A stretch of DNA of 64,000 nt from Candidatus Altimarinota bacterium (GTDB lineage: Bacteria; Patescibacteriota; Gracilibacteria; BD1-5; UBA2023), in the NCBI GenBank assembly GCA_028713325.1, contig JAQTON010000001.1, forward strand, positions 124,001 through 188,000, read 5' to 3'. The translations under genes and the position numbers were made by a program. The notes below the pieces were generated by a model. That model saw only the letters and a list, made by a program, of their open reading frames with translations, did not search any database and was not told where the DNA came from. Shown here piece after piece: positions 7,764 through 20,057 of the stretch (positions are counted from its first letter, which is position 1; every line of letters begins with the position of its first letter).

Positions 7764-10700
7764 TTATGTAACTCGATCCGTTGTAGCAGCGTTCATCGAA
7801 CCTCTATATCCAGTCTTCTCGAGAACATTCTCGACACTTCCCCCTACATTTTTTATTTCCATTTTGATATTATCCTCTCTTCCTCCATTTAAAAATGCTT
7901 CAAAATCCTCTTCTGCCGTTTGTATATAGGAAGTTGTTTCTAACTGAGACTTTCCTCCAGGAATATGACGAATACCATATTTCTGGGTAAGCTCCTTCAT
8001 ATAATCCTGTTTTGGGAGATCTTCCTCATAAACGGATTTCTTTAAACGGTCATCGCTAAAATAGGTCCAGAGAGCTTTATGATATTTCATATAAAGTTCT
8101 TTTTGTATCTCCTTTGTTGTTTCAGGATTTTCAGCCTTCATATCCTTGATTGCCCCCAAACTTTTTTTGAAACTTGGCCAAAAACGTTCGGTATTTTCAT
8201 CTTTTTCAAAGGTCGCCTGTCCCGCGTTCATCTTGATAAATCTGAAATAGTGATCAGGATTAAGTCCGAGAAAGGATGATCCTCCGTGTTCGTAAACTCC
8301 ATTACTACGCTCGTCTTCATCGAGTTTACCTATCTCCCCAACACTTTCCCCGCATGTTTTTAAATATGTTGCACAATCGGAATCCGTTTTTGCAAGATGG
8401 AGAAGTTCTCCGTCTTGAGTGACATTGAGTTTATCGTTCAGTGTTTTTCCATGATCCGCCCAGAACTTCAGGATAGTTTTTATGAGTTCTTTTTTTGGAT
8501 CACTTTTTTGAAGTGCTTCAATCTTCTCATATTCTTTAGCCATTCCGTTACTCATAGAGAGTTTCTTGATAACCGAACGAAAAGTATTTTGGGTTCCGGC
8601 AGTTTCAAGGAAGAGTAGTGCAGTATACGGATGTCCTCCAAAAAATTTCCCTTTTAATGTGTTTAATTGGTCTTGATGGAGGGTTCTCGGAACATTACTG
8701 AGGGCGAGAACGATGGCAGGCAGATGCATTTCATGAGATGGTCATCATTTCCCCCAAATCGCATCAAATCCACCAAGTGCATGAGCATTCTCTCCTCCTT
8801 CGAGTTTTTCCATAACGTGTTTGATCCGTCATTTTGACATTTGATATTGTCAAGCGAGCTCCTTTCATTTTTTAGATTCCTCATCTCTTCAGGACCCCCA
8901 GGCTCTTCCGATGTCTGTCCAGAGAGTTGAATCCAACTCGTTCTTATCACCAGCGGATTTTATATACGAGACGATAAGTCCCTCCTCAGTAAAAGACTCT
9001 CCGGTATCATCACATCGCTTTCTGTAGCTTTTAACAGTTTCGAGATTTTCAGAGAACTTTTGTCCAGAGAGTCGCTCAAAAAATACAAAGCTCCCCTGCC
9101 ATACTTTCAACTTTCCGATATAGAGCGTTCCGTGTTTTTGGAGCATTGCCATCGTTGCAGCCTGTATTTCATAATCGTGAGAACCTCGATTTGAAAGGAT
9201 ATGCATAACTTCCTCCTGTCTATCGGGTCCCGACATATTTTTAAGCTCATCTACCATCTCTTGCATGAGTTTCTTATTTTTCGTATGAACCCCCGATCGC
9301 ATTTCTCGAAGAAACCCTTCATCCACAAGACCCATCGATTTCATTCTCTTTCCGATAGCAAGTTGCACATTGGCGGCATGGAGATGTGATCCGTGCTCGA
9401 GTTTGTGTTTTATTGCATCTATAACCCCCTTAGCTCCATGAAGTATATCATGAAGACTTGGATTTCCCATATAGTGCTTTATCCGACCTTTGTGGTAGTG
9501 AATGTGCGGATCTATTTGATCTGGCACTTCTGTTTCTTTCGGTAGATTTTTTGGAGTAAATGTCTCGGAATTGAGAAAAGTATAGAGGAGGTTGTACCCA
9601 CCACTATATTTAGAGGGTTTTGAATCTTGTTTATCGAGACCTTTTGATTCATCGAAATCTTTATATACAAGAAATTCCACTTTTCAAGGAGTTTTGATAT
9701 CGAGTATCTTGATATACCCTTTTGCCCCGGCAAATTCGGTAATACCTGTATACTTTTCTTCTCCTTTCCTGTCTTCAGGAACAATCTTATTTCCATCTAA
9801 TGAAAGCTTACTGTAAGCATCTTTTTTTACACTATGTGATTTCATAGCCGAGAGAAATTCCTCCGCCGTCTTCATAGAAGGGAGTCTCTTCGCTTTCTTG
9901 GATTCAAATATAGTATAAAACGTCACATAATCAAAAATCTCACTATTTTGCCCATTGGTGAGCTCTATCGTTCCTTTTGCTTCATTGATAGATTTTACCT
10001 GGAAAAGACAGTAGTCCTTATCTCCTAGTTTTCCGACTTCTATGGAGGCACCACCATCAGCTTTCAGACCATAAGCAATTCCTTCCGAATCGATAGAATT
10101 CAAAGCTCGATTAAGATCAGAAAGAGATTGTATCTCCTCTTCCAAAACAGTTTCTTTGAGAGTTCCGGCTTGTATTCGGTGTTGTGTAACTTCTGGAGTA
10201 AGTATCTCCACACTGGTTCGTGCTTTTTCAAAGATATGATACATCTCGGCATAACTATACCCTGCACCCTTACTTTTTACTTTCCCGAGATGGAGGAGCC
10301 CGTTTGGAAGGAGTATATCGCTCAATGCGAATACGCGACCATTTCCTCCAGTCGTTTTATTTTCCCCAGGGTTATCTGAGATACCGTCGATGCGGTAGGC
10401 AAAGGCAATATCCTCACCATTGTTTCCCCTTATAGTTCCTTGGATAACAGAACCTTCTTTCAAATCAACAGGATTCTTTATACCGAGTTTGTTCAGTTTC
10501 TCGATAAATACAGGGAGAAAAAATCCCTCTTTTGTTGGTTTCATCTTGAGTGCATTTTCTGCATCTATTTCGTCGTAGCGAGCAATATTGATTCTTGATA
10601 ATTCCTGTGCAATCATCTTACTTCCCTCTCCGAGAAGGATCGTATCCACCAATTCTTTCGGAAATAACATCGTCTCTATGACAATGTCATTAGGGTCGAT

Positions 10701-11531
10701 CTGGTCTACTGTATCCTGTTTTTCCGTATCACTCATGGATGCAAACTCTGGAACGAGATCTCCTCGCTCAATACTCTGATATATCACGGATTTTACCTGC
10801 GTTTTAGTTAGCACTCTCATATCTCGGAGTTGTCCGAGTGTCACTGTTGGGAGAAATGTCTTCAAAAGGAGTTGTTTCTGGGTATCATCAAAGAGAGAAA
10901 GAGACTCTTGTACTTCCTGTGGATCAATATACCTCTGTACGAGAAGTTTCAGTACTTGTTCTTCCTGCAGGGGACTCAGAGTATTTTTTCCGAAAATTGT
11001 AATGATCTGGTCTTTTTTAGATTTATAGGGAAGGGTTTTCTTGGGAAAAAGATTCTTGAGGAATTTTTCACGCTTCGATTCACTCTGAACAAGAGTTGTG
11101 AGCTCATCACGAGAGAGATTTTCGTATTCTGATTGTATCTTTTTCGTCTCAGAAGCAGGGAAATCATACTCGCGAGCAATCATATATTCCAAAGCTTTAC
11201 GTTTGCTTGTAAATGCAGCTCCGAGAGCTATAGTCTCACGGAGGAATTGTACCGAAGTTACCGCTCGAAAAGCTTCTTGCTGTTCCTTTGATTGCTCGTC
11301 AAAATCCCGATTCTTGGCGATAAAATCCAGAAATTCCGTTTCAAGCCCCACACATTTTGATCTCATCATCTGATTAAAAGCACCTCCTCAAAGAAAAAAT
11401 TTCTTCTCGATGAATCACTTAATTGCACGAGTTGTCATGGATTCATCCGCCTTTTTTGATTTCTGGGTATTTACTATCTCTCATACATCAGAGCCAGCAT
11501 TTCTACTATTTCCCGCCATATTGGATACCAT
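7764..11531 (-). CDS. Very large protein of unknown function, 1255 aa
   Basis: One frame from ATG 11531 (alternative ATG 11519) to TAA 7764, read through at least nine TGA codons, among them 9684-9686 and 8889-8891. No signal peptide or clear membrane seg­ment. The N-terminal third is helical and charged. A middle part (about 430-620) is richer in beta strands (SVIQGTIRGNNGEDIAFAY, then YCLFQVKSIN), possibly small barrel domains. The C-terminal half is helical again (SHLHAANVQLAIGKRMK, HYFRFIKMNAGQATFE). I recognise no family. It is divergent from the VirB6/TrbL-like gene at 11744, which suggests a shared, perhaps envelope-associated, role, but this is inference. Confidence 0.7.
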
Positions 11532-11673
11532 AAAAATATAAATTCCCCACGAGTATATCCTATAATACCTAAAAAATCAAAAAAAATCACACAAAATCAA
11601 AACTCCTATCTTTTTCTCAAAAACAGAAAAAACTCCAATCTCCACAAAAACTCCAAAAGTCAACAGAGAAGTT

Positions 11674-11702
11674 TTGCAAATAAAAGAAATATATGATGTA
11701 AT
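11674..11702 (+). promoter_or_regulatory. Promoter of the VirB6-like gene
   Basis: TTGCAA (11674-11679), 17-nt spacer, TGTAAT (11697-11702), 41 nt before the ATG. The rest of the divergent gap 11532-11743 is A-rich with three repeats of AACTCC. Confidence 0.5.
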
Positions 11703-11743
11703 AGTGAAAGAAAAGAAAAAACTAATTCATAAACGTAAACGAT

Positions 11744-13972
11744 ATGTTTCAATCTCGAATCCTTTCTCGCTTCTCCCGACTCGCTCTCTTGTCAGTTTTT
11801 TGTGTCGGGCTCTTTATTACGAGCGGAGAACTTTCTCTCAGTACCAATGAAGTCGAGATAACAAATAGAGGAATAGAGAGTGTTATGGCAGCAAATTGTG
11901 GTTGAACATGACAACCAGAATGTCCAAAAGAAACCACTGATACTACCATCAATACAATTATCAGTATCCTCAATCTCGGAATAGGCATTCTCACTTTCCT
12001 TATCACTCCGCTCATCATGCTCGCTGGATGGCTCCTCTCTCCCGACTGGACATTCGGAGAGATTTTCGGACTCCGTCCCATTCTTCATCAACTCTGGATT
12101 CTTATTTCCAATGTCGTCTATGTGATATTCGGATTTATGCTCGTATTTATTGCCTTTGCGAATATATTCGGATGAGAACACTCTAAAGCGTACGAGATGA
12201 AAACGATGCTCCCGAAACTCGTAACCGGGATGCTCATCGTCCCGTTTACCTGGTTTATCGTCAGTGCGGTACTCTCTGTTTCCAACGTACTCACCGCATC
12301 GGTTATACAACTTCCCGTTTCAACCATACTGAAAGCAGGCGGAGAAACAAGCGGATTCTTAAAAGACCCTATTATACCCAAAACGATTATTTATAGTAAA
12401 TGAGCAGGCTTTGGGACAGAGTCAAGCACATGAGCAAATTGATTCACAAACAATAAAGAATTTACCGCATCAAATTGTTCTTGAGGAAGTGCAGACTGTC
12501 TTACCATAGAAGAATTTCTCACTAATGGAAAATGAGGAGCCTATAATCTCCTATCGGTCTATGCCTACGGAATTTTTCGAATTCAAGAATACAAAGAAAT
12601 CAGCGTTGAAGAATGAATCAATAAAATATTGGACATAGCGAGTAAACTCGGGTTCGGAATCATATTTTTCGTGATATTTGGCATACTTGTTATCGCTATA
12701 ATATACGCTCTTTTCAGCCGTGCTCTTATGCTCTGGCTTTATGCGATGTTTTCTCCAGTATTTGCACTCACTTTTGTACTGTGAGATAAAGCGAAAAAAC
12801 TTGAGAAATTCACCATTAAAGAATTTATCTCCCTTGCAATGGTTCCCGTGTATGTTTCTGCTGCTCTTGCCTTTGGTCTGATGTTTCTTGGGCTCGTTAT
12901 GGGAGCGACAAATAGTTGAGGTGATGGAAAAATCACATCAGATGTAGTAACCATAACTCCGGAAGGGGATTCTACGACGACTTTCAAATTCTGAGAAATT
13001 ACCCTTACCACGGTTTGACTCCTTACTCCAAAACTCAAATCTTGAACAGGAAAAGCTCTTGATATAGGGAAAGGAGTCATCGGAACGATCATAGTGAATG
13101 TTCTCGCCCTCGCAATCCTCTGGATGGCGGTTATGGCAGCCCTCGGAGCGAGTAAGATTACCGAAGCAGCAGTACAGCCTATCAAGTGATTCGGGGACGA
13201 AATCGGAAAACTCGCCATGAAAGCTCCGCAGTATGTGCCGATACCGTTGCCCTCAAAGGATGGGAAAGACAGGAGTCTTACTATGGCAGGAGTTTGAGCT
13301 ATGTGAGGAAGTATTTCCAGTGCCATAAGTTCTGCTGCAACGAAATGATGAATGGAATTTGGACAGACTTTCGGTAATTCCATGGCTTCAGCTATGTGAT
13401 TGGAAGTAAATAAAACAGCATGAATACTAAAAGCCCTTGAGAATGATGCTATTAATCATAATAAAACTCCTGATACCAAGGCACAATATATAGCTCGAAA
13501 CTTTGAAACAGGAAAGTTAGACGCAGGTGGATATGCAAAAGATACGATTAGTCGTCACCAGCTTGCCACAAATTTTGAGAAAGTAGGAATTGATACAAAA
13601 TTAGTTGAAGAACTTAAAAAAGCTAATGATGAGCCCAAAATAGGTGAGGTGTTGCATAAAATTGATAAAGAATTAAATTGAAGATTATTTAAAGATAAGA
13701 AAGGTGCTGATTCTTCAACATCTATCATTGAGCAAATGAAAGAATATTCTGGAACCGCAACTACAACTCCAAGATATACAATAGACACCGGTAAAAAAAT
13801 ACACATAAATATTGATGGTAAAAAATCAGAGGAAATAACTTATATTATTGATGAACAAAAAAATCTTAAAGTCGGGAAATCTTCACTTGAGGAAGTACTT
13901 AAGTCTAAATGACTTGAGAATCCTGAAATTAAAGAAATCATTGATCATATAAAGGACAATCCTCATTTATAA
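11744..13972 (+). CDS. VirB6/TrbL-like polytopic membrane protein
   Basis: 742 residues, more than 20 in-frame TGA codons, TAA stop. It starts with a signal-like segment (LALLSVFCVGLFI), then a Cys pair (NCGGTGQPEC). At least six membrane helices follow between about 75 and 500, including LGFGIIFFVIFGILVIAII and LMLWLYAMFSPVFAL, and a soluble C-terminal tail of about 230 residues. The helix pattern with the LW.Y.MFSP.FAL segment resembles VirB6/TrbL inner-membrane components of type IV secretion systems. No VirB4, VirB8 or coupling protein is in the window, so the assignment rests on topology. Confidence 0.55.
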
Positions 13973-14002
13973 TTTCCTATTCACCAAAACAAAAACACAT
14001 CT

Positions 14003-14260
14003 ATGAAACAATTTCACGCTCTCATGACCAATACCACGAGTCTCGTCGGCTACATCGCCGTTCTGATGTTCGTCGGCGCCTATCTTGGTGGGAACAAAAG
14101 TTACACGTTCGATCCGATACTCCTTAAGGGGAGTGTTATGGAAAGCGGTGGTGCGATAAAACACGATCCTCTTCGTTCGATGGTGATTACCATCGACGGT
14201 CGCCAGTATGAAGTTCAAATCAATAGGGAAATAATCCGGCAACCGGAGTTTCAGTACTAG
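14003..14260 (+). CDS. Small single-pass membrane protein, 85 aa
   Basis: ATG at 14003, TAG stop, no TGA. One hydrophobic segment (about 13-30: SLVGYIAVLMFVGAYLG), then a soluble part of about 55 residues with ITIDGRQYEVQ. It lies 30 nt after the VirB6-like gene, so probably the same operon. Family unknown. Confidence 0.65.
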   Translation: MKQFHALMTNTTSLVGYIAVLMFVGAYLGGNKSYTFDPILLKGSVMESGGAIKHDPLRSMVITIDGRQYEVQINREIIRQPEFQY

Positions 14261-14272
14261 GAAATTTTAAAA

Positions 14273-14309
14273 TAATCCCCATAAATTCGATTCGAATTTA
14301 TGGGGATTA
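14273..14309. terminator. Bidirectional terminator
   Basis: An 18-bp perfect inverted repeat (TAATCCCCATAAATTCGA and its complement) with a 1-nt centre, between two convergent genes. Confidence 0.8.
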
Positions 14310-14327
14310 AATATTCAAAAAAAGGTT

Positions 14328-17300
14328 TTATCTTTCTCCTTTGTAATCTCAGATTTGTATCTGAGTAAAGGGTACCGGTCTGGCAAAGTGGTATCATTGA
14401 AAGAAATTAACTCCCAATTCATGAAGAAAGTGAAATACCTCTTTCGATTCGATGCGTTCCGCAGTGACGGTTGCTCCAATGAGTTTCGCATGGTAAATAA
14501 CAGTTTCAATCGCAGCAATAGCCCCAGCCCTGTATTCATCTTCATAGAGACTTAAAATCACGGACTGATCTATTTTTATGTTATCGGGCTTGACGTGTAT
14601 GATCTTTTTAATATTTCCTTCACTTTCCCCATAATCATCAATAGAGATTTTATATCCGAGAGATTTGAGTTCGCGTATTTTTTCCCTATCTTCCGGTCTA
14701 TTAAACGGAACTGTTTCGAGAACCTCGAGACTTATGCGGTTTACGATGGAATTTGGCTCTATGCTCAATGCCTTGAGTTTTGTTATAATTCAAGTATCGT
14801 TCCAGTCTTGTTCATGGATATTGATGGAAACATTCAGGCTTGTATCCTCTTTCATATCCGAGATTATCTGATGGAGCATGGACATAGTGAGGGCTGAAAG
14901 ATATCTTTTATTTTCTGCTATTTCCACAAACTTTCCCGGCTCGATAATCTCCGTTTTTCCGTCGTCTCATTGACGTTCAATTCTCACTAGTGCCTCAACT
15001 CTTTTGGCATAAGGGTTTTTTGGGTCGTGGATATATTGATAATAGGGAACAAATTTTGTAAAAATATTGTTGGGGTCAAGTGCTTCGACAAGTATGTTTG
15101 TATAGTAACGTATTTTCTCCGGCACTTGCTCGTCTCCCGTTTGAAAAATATACAGATGTTTTTCTCGGGATTGCCTTGCTTTTATAAGGGCCGTATGCGC
15201 ATATTTAATATGTTCCGTTTTTTGTCATATAACAATTCCCGCATGAAATTGTACATTCTTCCCGTGTTCTATATGAAAATTCGTTAAGAGAAGCTCTATG
15301 AAATCAGATACGGTATCCTGTAGATCTTCTCCGACGAGCATCGCCATCTCAGAAAATTTATTTGGTTCATATACGAGGCAAAAGGTTGTTTTGTCATAAC
15401 TATACACCGCTGCTTTAGTTTTCGTTTTTAAATACTCCGCCACCTTTTTTATTATCTCTCTCCAATCTTCTTTTCCTCCTTGCGTTGCCACCATATTATT
15501 ATAACCGGCAATATCGATAAGTACTATCGTTTTTTCTCGTCAGAATATGTCCCTGCTCAGTTTATTTTCATTCGGCAATCCTGTTTCATCATCATAAAAT
15601 GCCAATCTCTCAAGCTCCGTTTGAGATTCTTGAAGAAGAGCGTTTTTATGATGTATGGTAATGAGATTTAAAAAACGTTCTTTTATTAAGAGGTGTTGTT
15701 CTGAAAAGATTTTTGAGAAAATCTTTTCAGAGACAGCCGGATAGGTGAAAACAATCGAAATTCCTCAAGCAAGCGATATATATTTTTCTTGAAAACCACG
15801 CTTGAATGGAACGAGAGAACATTTTTCTCCCTTTGTCTGAGGAGAATTTTTATAAGATCGACATTCGACGGTATCTTGATTTTTCTCACAATTTTGACAA
15901 TCTCCTATCACCGTAATAGTACAGAGATTATAAAAAATAGTTTCCGCAATCTTTTTTCCAAACAAATCATTGACCTGGTCCTGTGAAAATATGCCATCTC
16001 AAGCATTCATAGAGGCAATGATTTTACCAATCTCTGCTTCCACGGAAAGCATTGCCATCAATTGGTATCGTTCCACAGCCTCTTCGAGTGCAAATTTTCA
16101 TGCTTTTTCCAGTCAGGCATAATGATGAATCGATGTTCCATATCGCATTATTTCGCTTGTACGTCAAAGAGTTGCATAGAAATATTTTTCATCCTGAGTT
16201 TTGCTGGGGTTTCTGTCAGTATCGACAAGACCAGCACTGAGATCTCTATATCTACTAAAACACATTTGAGCATATTCCATATACTCCTTTCCTTCGCATT
16301 CAATATAATAAAGAGCCAAAGAAAGATATATTCTGGAGTAAGTTAGAACAGAACAGGAGATTTCTCACTCTTTCAAAGAAGCATGGATTTTTTTTATAAG
16401 CGGAAGAAATCTCAGACGCTCCTTGGAAGCACGGAATTTTTTTATAGTCTGAGCAATGATTTTTATATCCGATTGTTCATAGAAAAAATTATTAACCTGT
16501 TTTTTATTGTTGAGAAAAAAAATCATCAATTTTTCAAGAGAGGTTTCTTTTATATCAACGCCATATAAGATGAGATAGTAGAGTGCTTCGATTTGAAATT
16601 CGTTTTTAATGCCGTTGCGATCGATATCCATAAATATTTCTTCTAGCGTCTCTAATTTTTTTTCTGCGGCATAACTGTAGATATGAATAATTCCCTTAAG
16701 GGATTTCATCTTTTCTTCGTAAAGTTCGGGTGAGATACTTCATTGCAATTTTTCTATTTGTTCGATTCTAATAAGTTCCGTGAGGGCATTGTTTCAGAGA
16801 AAAACTATTTCAGAAATTTTTTTCTCTTTTTTGTAAAGTTCCCCAGTTATGTCATCCTGTCAAAAATCAGCCGCTTCCTGAAGAGAAAACCCCGCTTGCT
16901 GATCTTTTTTTATATGGGAAGCCTGTTCATTTATCTGAGCGACGGAACCTTTCATGATGATTCCATGTGCAAAATTGCCTTGAACTTTTCCGGAGAGATT
17001 GCGGAGCATTTTCCCTATGATGTGCTTTTCTATGAAATTTGGATCTAATTGTCGCAAAAGAGAGTCAATGTTATTCCTGATGATTACACCAAGATCAAAG
17101 GATATTTGGCGTTCCTCGAAGTTTACGGAATGAATGAGGGCAAGTTTATTGATGGTTTCACCGAGTTGCATGCAGCGATGTAATTCTAAAATCAGTGTTT
17201 CCGATGGATTTTTGGACATCCATACCTTCATAACACCGAGCGAATGTGAAACTCTTGAGGTGGAATCAACAAAAAGTGCACTGATTTTGGTAAAATAATC

Positions 17301-17792
17301 CGACTGCACATCCTTTACAAGATCAAAATCCTGATCCATTCAAAGAAGAAACAAATGAAAGGCTATGGTGTCATATTGTTCGATATGTTGACTTGATAGA
17401 ATTTGTGAATTTCCCTGTTCGATATAAGAGATAATCCCATTTTGCAGAGAAGGATGGTTCAGGAGTATTCTTCTGATATTTTCGGGAATGGAGATATTTC
17501 TAGAAAAATAATTTCATTTTAAAAAATCAAAAAAAGGAAAAAGAATATTTACGGTGTGTTCTTTAAAAAAATCACATATTCATGTATCGGTGTTTTCAAA
17601 AAAATGGATAAACCCTTCGAGATTCACGGTATTGAAATCAATCTTTTCATGCCGGTCAAGAATGTTTCGAGCAAAAAACCCCGTATAGTCGACAAGCTCT
17701 CGAGAGTCCGCTCATTTTTCCCGTATCTGAGAGATTCAAGATCAACAAGATCAAGGTGGGATATCTTCGGAAAATGCGATTTTTGTTGGCAT
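14328..17792 (-). CDS. Large c-di-GMP phosphodiesterase: sensor region, degenerate GGDEF, EAL
   Basis: 1154 residues from ATG 17792 to TAA 14328. I checked the frame through all intervening TGA codons and found no TAA or TAG. The first 550 or so residues are helical and unrecognised. At about 580-720 is a PAS/GAF-like part with a cysteine set (GDCQNCEKN, VECRSY, EKCSL, about 630-650). A GGDEF domain starts with YDDETGLPN (about 734), but its catalytic loop is SYDKTTF (about 800), so it is probably non-catalytic. The EAL domain (about 900-1154) keeps EALVR (about 936), SIDDYG, IKID and AERIE, so hydrolysis of c-di-GMP is likely. The cysteines could bind metal or sense redox (inference). A terminator separates it from the convergent 85-aa gene. 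Confidence 0.8.
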
Positions 17793-17918
17793 GAACTCTA
17801 TTTCATAAAATATATATGAAGGTGAGTGTATCTATAGTCAATAAAAATGCAAAATATTTTATAAAAATCTTGCATTTTTGTTTATATAATGAGTTATTAA
17901 GATTTAATTAAAAATAGC

Positions 17919-17946
17919 TTGACTTATAAAAAATATAGTATATTCT
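17919..17946 (+). promoter_or_regulatory. Promoter of the candidate small RNA
   Basis: TTGACT (17919-17924), 16-nt spacer, TATTCT (17941-17946), in a very AT-rich stretch. Transcription would start near 17953. Confidence 0.5.
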
Positions 17947-17951
17947 ATATT

Positions 17952-18139
17952 TAGTTTTTAGGAGATATCCCAAAAACAAAAACAAATATTTTTTTAATCT
18001 TTCTGGCTTATGTCATTTGGACACTAAAAAAACCTAGGACACCTGTCCTCAAAATTTTTTAAACAGAGTCAGTCTCTGTTCTCATCGCTGTATATCTATT
18101 ATAGAGCGAAATCCTGCCAAATATTGGCAGGATTTTTTT
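17952..18139 (+). ncRNA. Candidate structured small RNA, about 188 nt, family unknown
   Basis: It lies between a promoter-like signal and a strong terminator, with no open frame. Hairpins: GTTTTT-A-GGA/TCC-C-AAAAAC (17954-17977), AGGACA/TGTCCT (18035-18048), AACAGAG/CTCTGTT (18062-18080), then the terminator stem AATCCTGCCAA/TTGGCAGGATT (18110-18134) and seven T. I looked for, and did not find, signature motifs of tmRNA, SRP RNA or RNase P. The ends do not form the single long helix expected of 6S RNA. It could also be a leader of rsmE, but the terminator precedes that gene. Confidence 0.45.
18110..18139 (+). terminator. Terminator of the candidate small RNA
   Basis: An 11-bp perfect stem, 3-nt loop and T-run, 65 nt before rsmE. 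Confidence 0.85.
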
Positions 18140-18203
18140 AAATTCGATTTTAAAAAAGGAATATTTCCATATACTAAAGATACCTATCCTCGTTTTCTCC
18201 ACT

Positions 18204-18905
18204 ATGCAACGTTTTTTCTTTCCTCATCTTTCGCTCGGAAAAGATATTATCATCTCAGATATCTCCTTTATTCATCAGGTTTCACGGGTTCTCCGATACT
18301 CGATCGGAGAGAATATCGTTCTGTTTAATGGCGATGGACGAGAGTATATATATAGCATCCATTCTATCACCAAGAAGGAGATAGGATTGTTATTTGATTC
18401 AAATCATGAGAACAGATGAGATCCAAAGATGCCTGTCAGACTTTATCAGGCTTTGCCCAATAAATATGAGAAGATTGAATATATTTTACAAAAAGGGGTG
18501 GAAGTCTGAATACAGGAGTTTATATTCTTTCGATCGGAAAGAAGTCAAAAACTTATAATAAATGCTCGTAAAATAGAGCGTTTTCAAGAAATAGTACGAG
18601 AAGCAACCGAACAATGCGGTGGAAATCGAGTGGCATCCATTATTTTTCTGGAAGATAAAATGGTAGTGCCGGAAAACGGACAAAGTTACGTACTTCATAC
18701 GGAGGGAAAAGGGAGTGAACATATACGTGATATTGATACAAAAAATACACCCATCAATATCTTTGTTGGACCGGAGGGCGGATGGTCTTGCGAAGAGGTA
18801 TCCTCTTTTGAAGAAAGGAATGTACAAAAAATACATCTCTGAGAGCGAATTTTACGCACGGAAACAACCGGACTGATTGTTGCGTTTTTTCTCATCCAAA
18901 AGTAG
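18204..18905 (+). CDS. rsmE: 16S rRNA (uracil-1498-N3)-methyltransferase
   Basis: 233 residues, TAG stop, three TGA codons. A SPOUT-fold enzyme that methylates U1498 of 16S rRNA from S-adenosylmethionine. Visible are the N-terminal PUA-like part (HQVSRVLRYSIGE, VLFNGDG), the middle QKGVEVGIQEF, and the knot region IFVGPEGGWS with LGERILRTETTGL. Two of the conserved glycines are TGA-encoded (18843 region, LG in LGERIL). Confidence 0.93.
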
Positions 18906-19017
18906 CAGGACTTTGTTATTTATGTAAAAAATACTCTTTTTTTATGACAAAATCTTTTGCATCCCTTTTTTTTTGTAGTACAATGAGACCGTTTTTACTC
19001 TCTATCTCCTACTTCTT

Positions 19018-20022
19018 ATGAAGAAACTTCCTATCTTACAAATCGCTTTAATCGTTCTCTTGGTGGGGGTTATCGCTTTCGGATTCTTTATGACAAAGAA
19101 AAACTCAAATAGAGAAGAGTCGAGCAAGACACAAACGGAAACGACCGATTCCGATGCGGTTGATTCATGAAATATGTCTCTGTACGAGGCAGAGCAGAAG
19201 CAACTTCAAAAGAAGATGGATGATTATGCTCTTTACAACAGTGCCGTAGATACACTGGATATTGGTGCTTGCGAGAAAATCGTAGAAAATGATACACTTA
19301 AAGCAGAATGTCTTGATAATGTCTATTCCGCACAGGCTTCCAAAGAAAAAAATGCTACATTGTGTGAAAATATTCAGGATGCTACGACCAAAAGTCGTTG
19401 TGAGGGTAGTTTCGCCTATGATTTTGCAGTAACCTCTGGAAAACAATCCGATTGTGACAAGATTATTGGAGACAGTGATCTCAAAAATGCGTGTGCAAAA
19501 AATATCGTTTTTACGAAGATTGAAGATGTATCATTTTCAGGAACCGTTGATACTTGTAACACTCTCTCTGGAGTCGATAAAGACTACTGTATTAATCGTA
19601 TCAGGAAAGATGCTGATATCGATCTTCTTCAAAAAGGAACAAACACAAAGGATATAAAAATTTGCGGACAAATTCAGGATGCGGGTATGAGAAATACCTG
19701 CAATGATACTGTCTATATGACGCTCGCCATGGAAAAACAAGATGGATTACTGTGTGCAAAGATTGTCGATACTGCCCGCAAGACAAATTGTACCACTCAG
19801 TTTATCCGCATCAACGATGTAACTATTCTGAGTAAAGCCCTTGCAGAGAATAGCCTTTCGCTCTGTGCAACCATTACCACTCCTGACTTGAAGACGAAAT
19901 GCAATGACACCCTTCTCTTGAAACTATGAATAACCAACAAAGATACTGCTATCTGTGCGAAGATCAGTGATGCAGGAACTAGGAAACAGTGTGACGATTC
20001 GGTAAAGCTTATTTTGAAATAA
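19018..20022 (+). CDS. Membrane-anchored cysteine-repeat protein, 334 aa
   Basis: N-terminal anchor (IALIVLLVGVIAFGFFM, about 8-24), acidic linker, then at least six degenerate repeats of about 25-40 residues in which a Cys-x2-Ile-x(5-10)-Cys unit recurs (CEKIVEND...C, CENIQDA...C, CDKIIGDS...C, CGQIQDA...C, CAKIVDTA...C, CATITTPD...C, CAKISDA...C). The even Cys spacing suggests disulfide-stapled helical hairpins outside the membrane. I recognise no named family. Partner and function unknown. The stop is TAA. It is followed 35 nt later by another exported protein. Confidence 0.75.
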
Positions 20023-20057
20023 ATCAATAAATAAAGTATCTCCTTACCTCATCTCTT

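Noticed and set aside
8889-9686. Separate genes at 7764-8729, 8889-9680 and 9684-11369
   Set aside because: They share one frame and are divided only by TGA, which is glycine here, so they are one gene.
17952-18139. tmRNA, SRP RNA or RNase P RNA
   Set aside because: Their conserved core motifs are absent.
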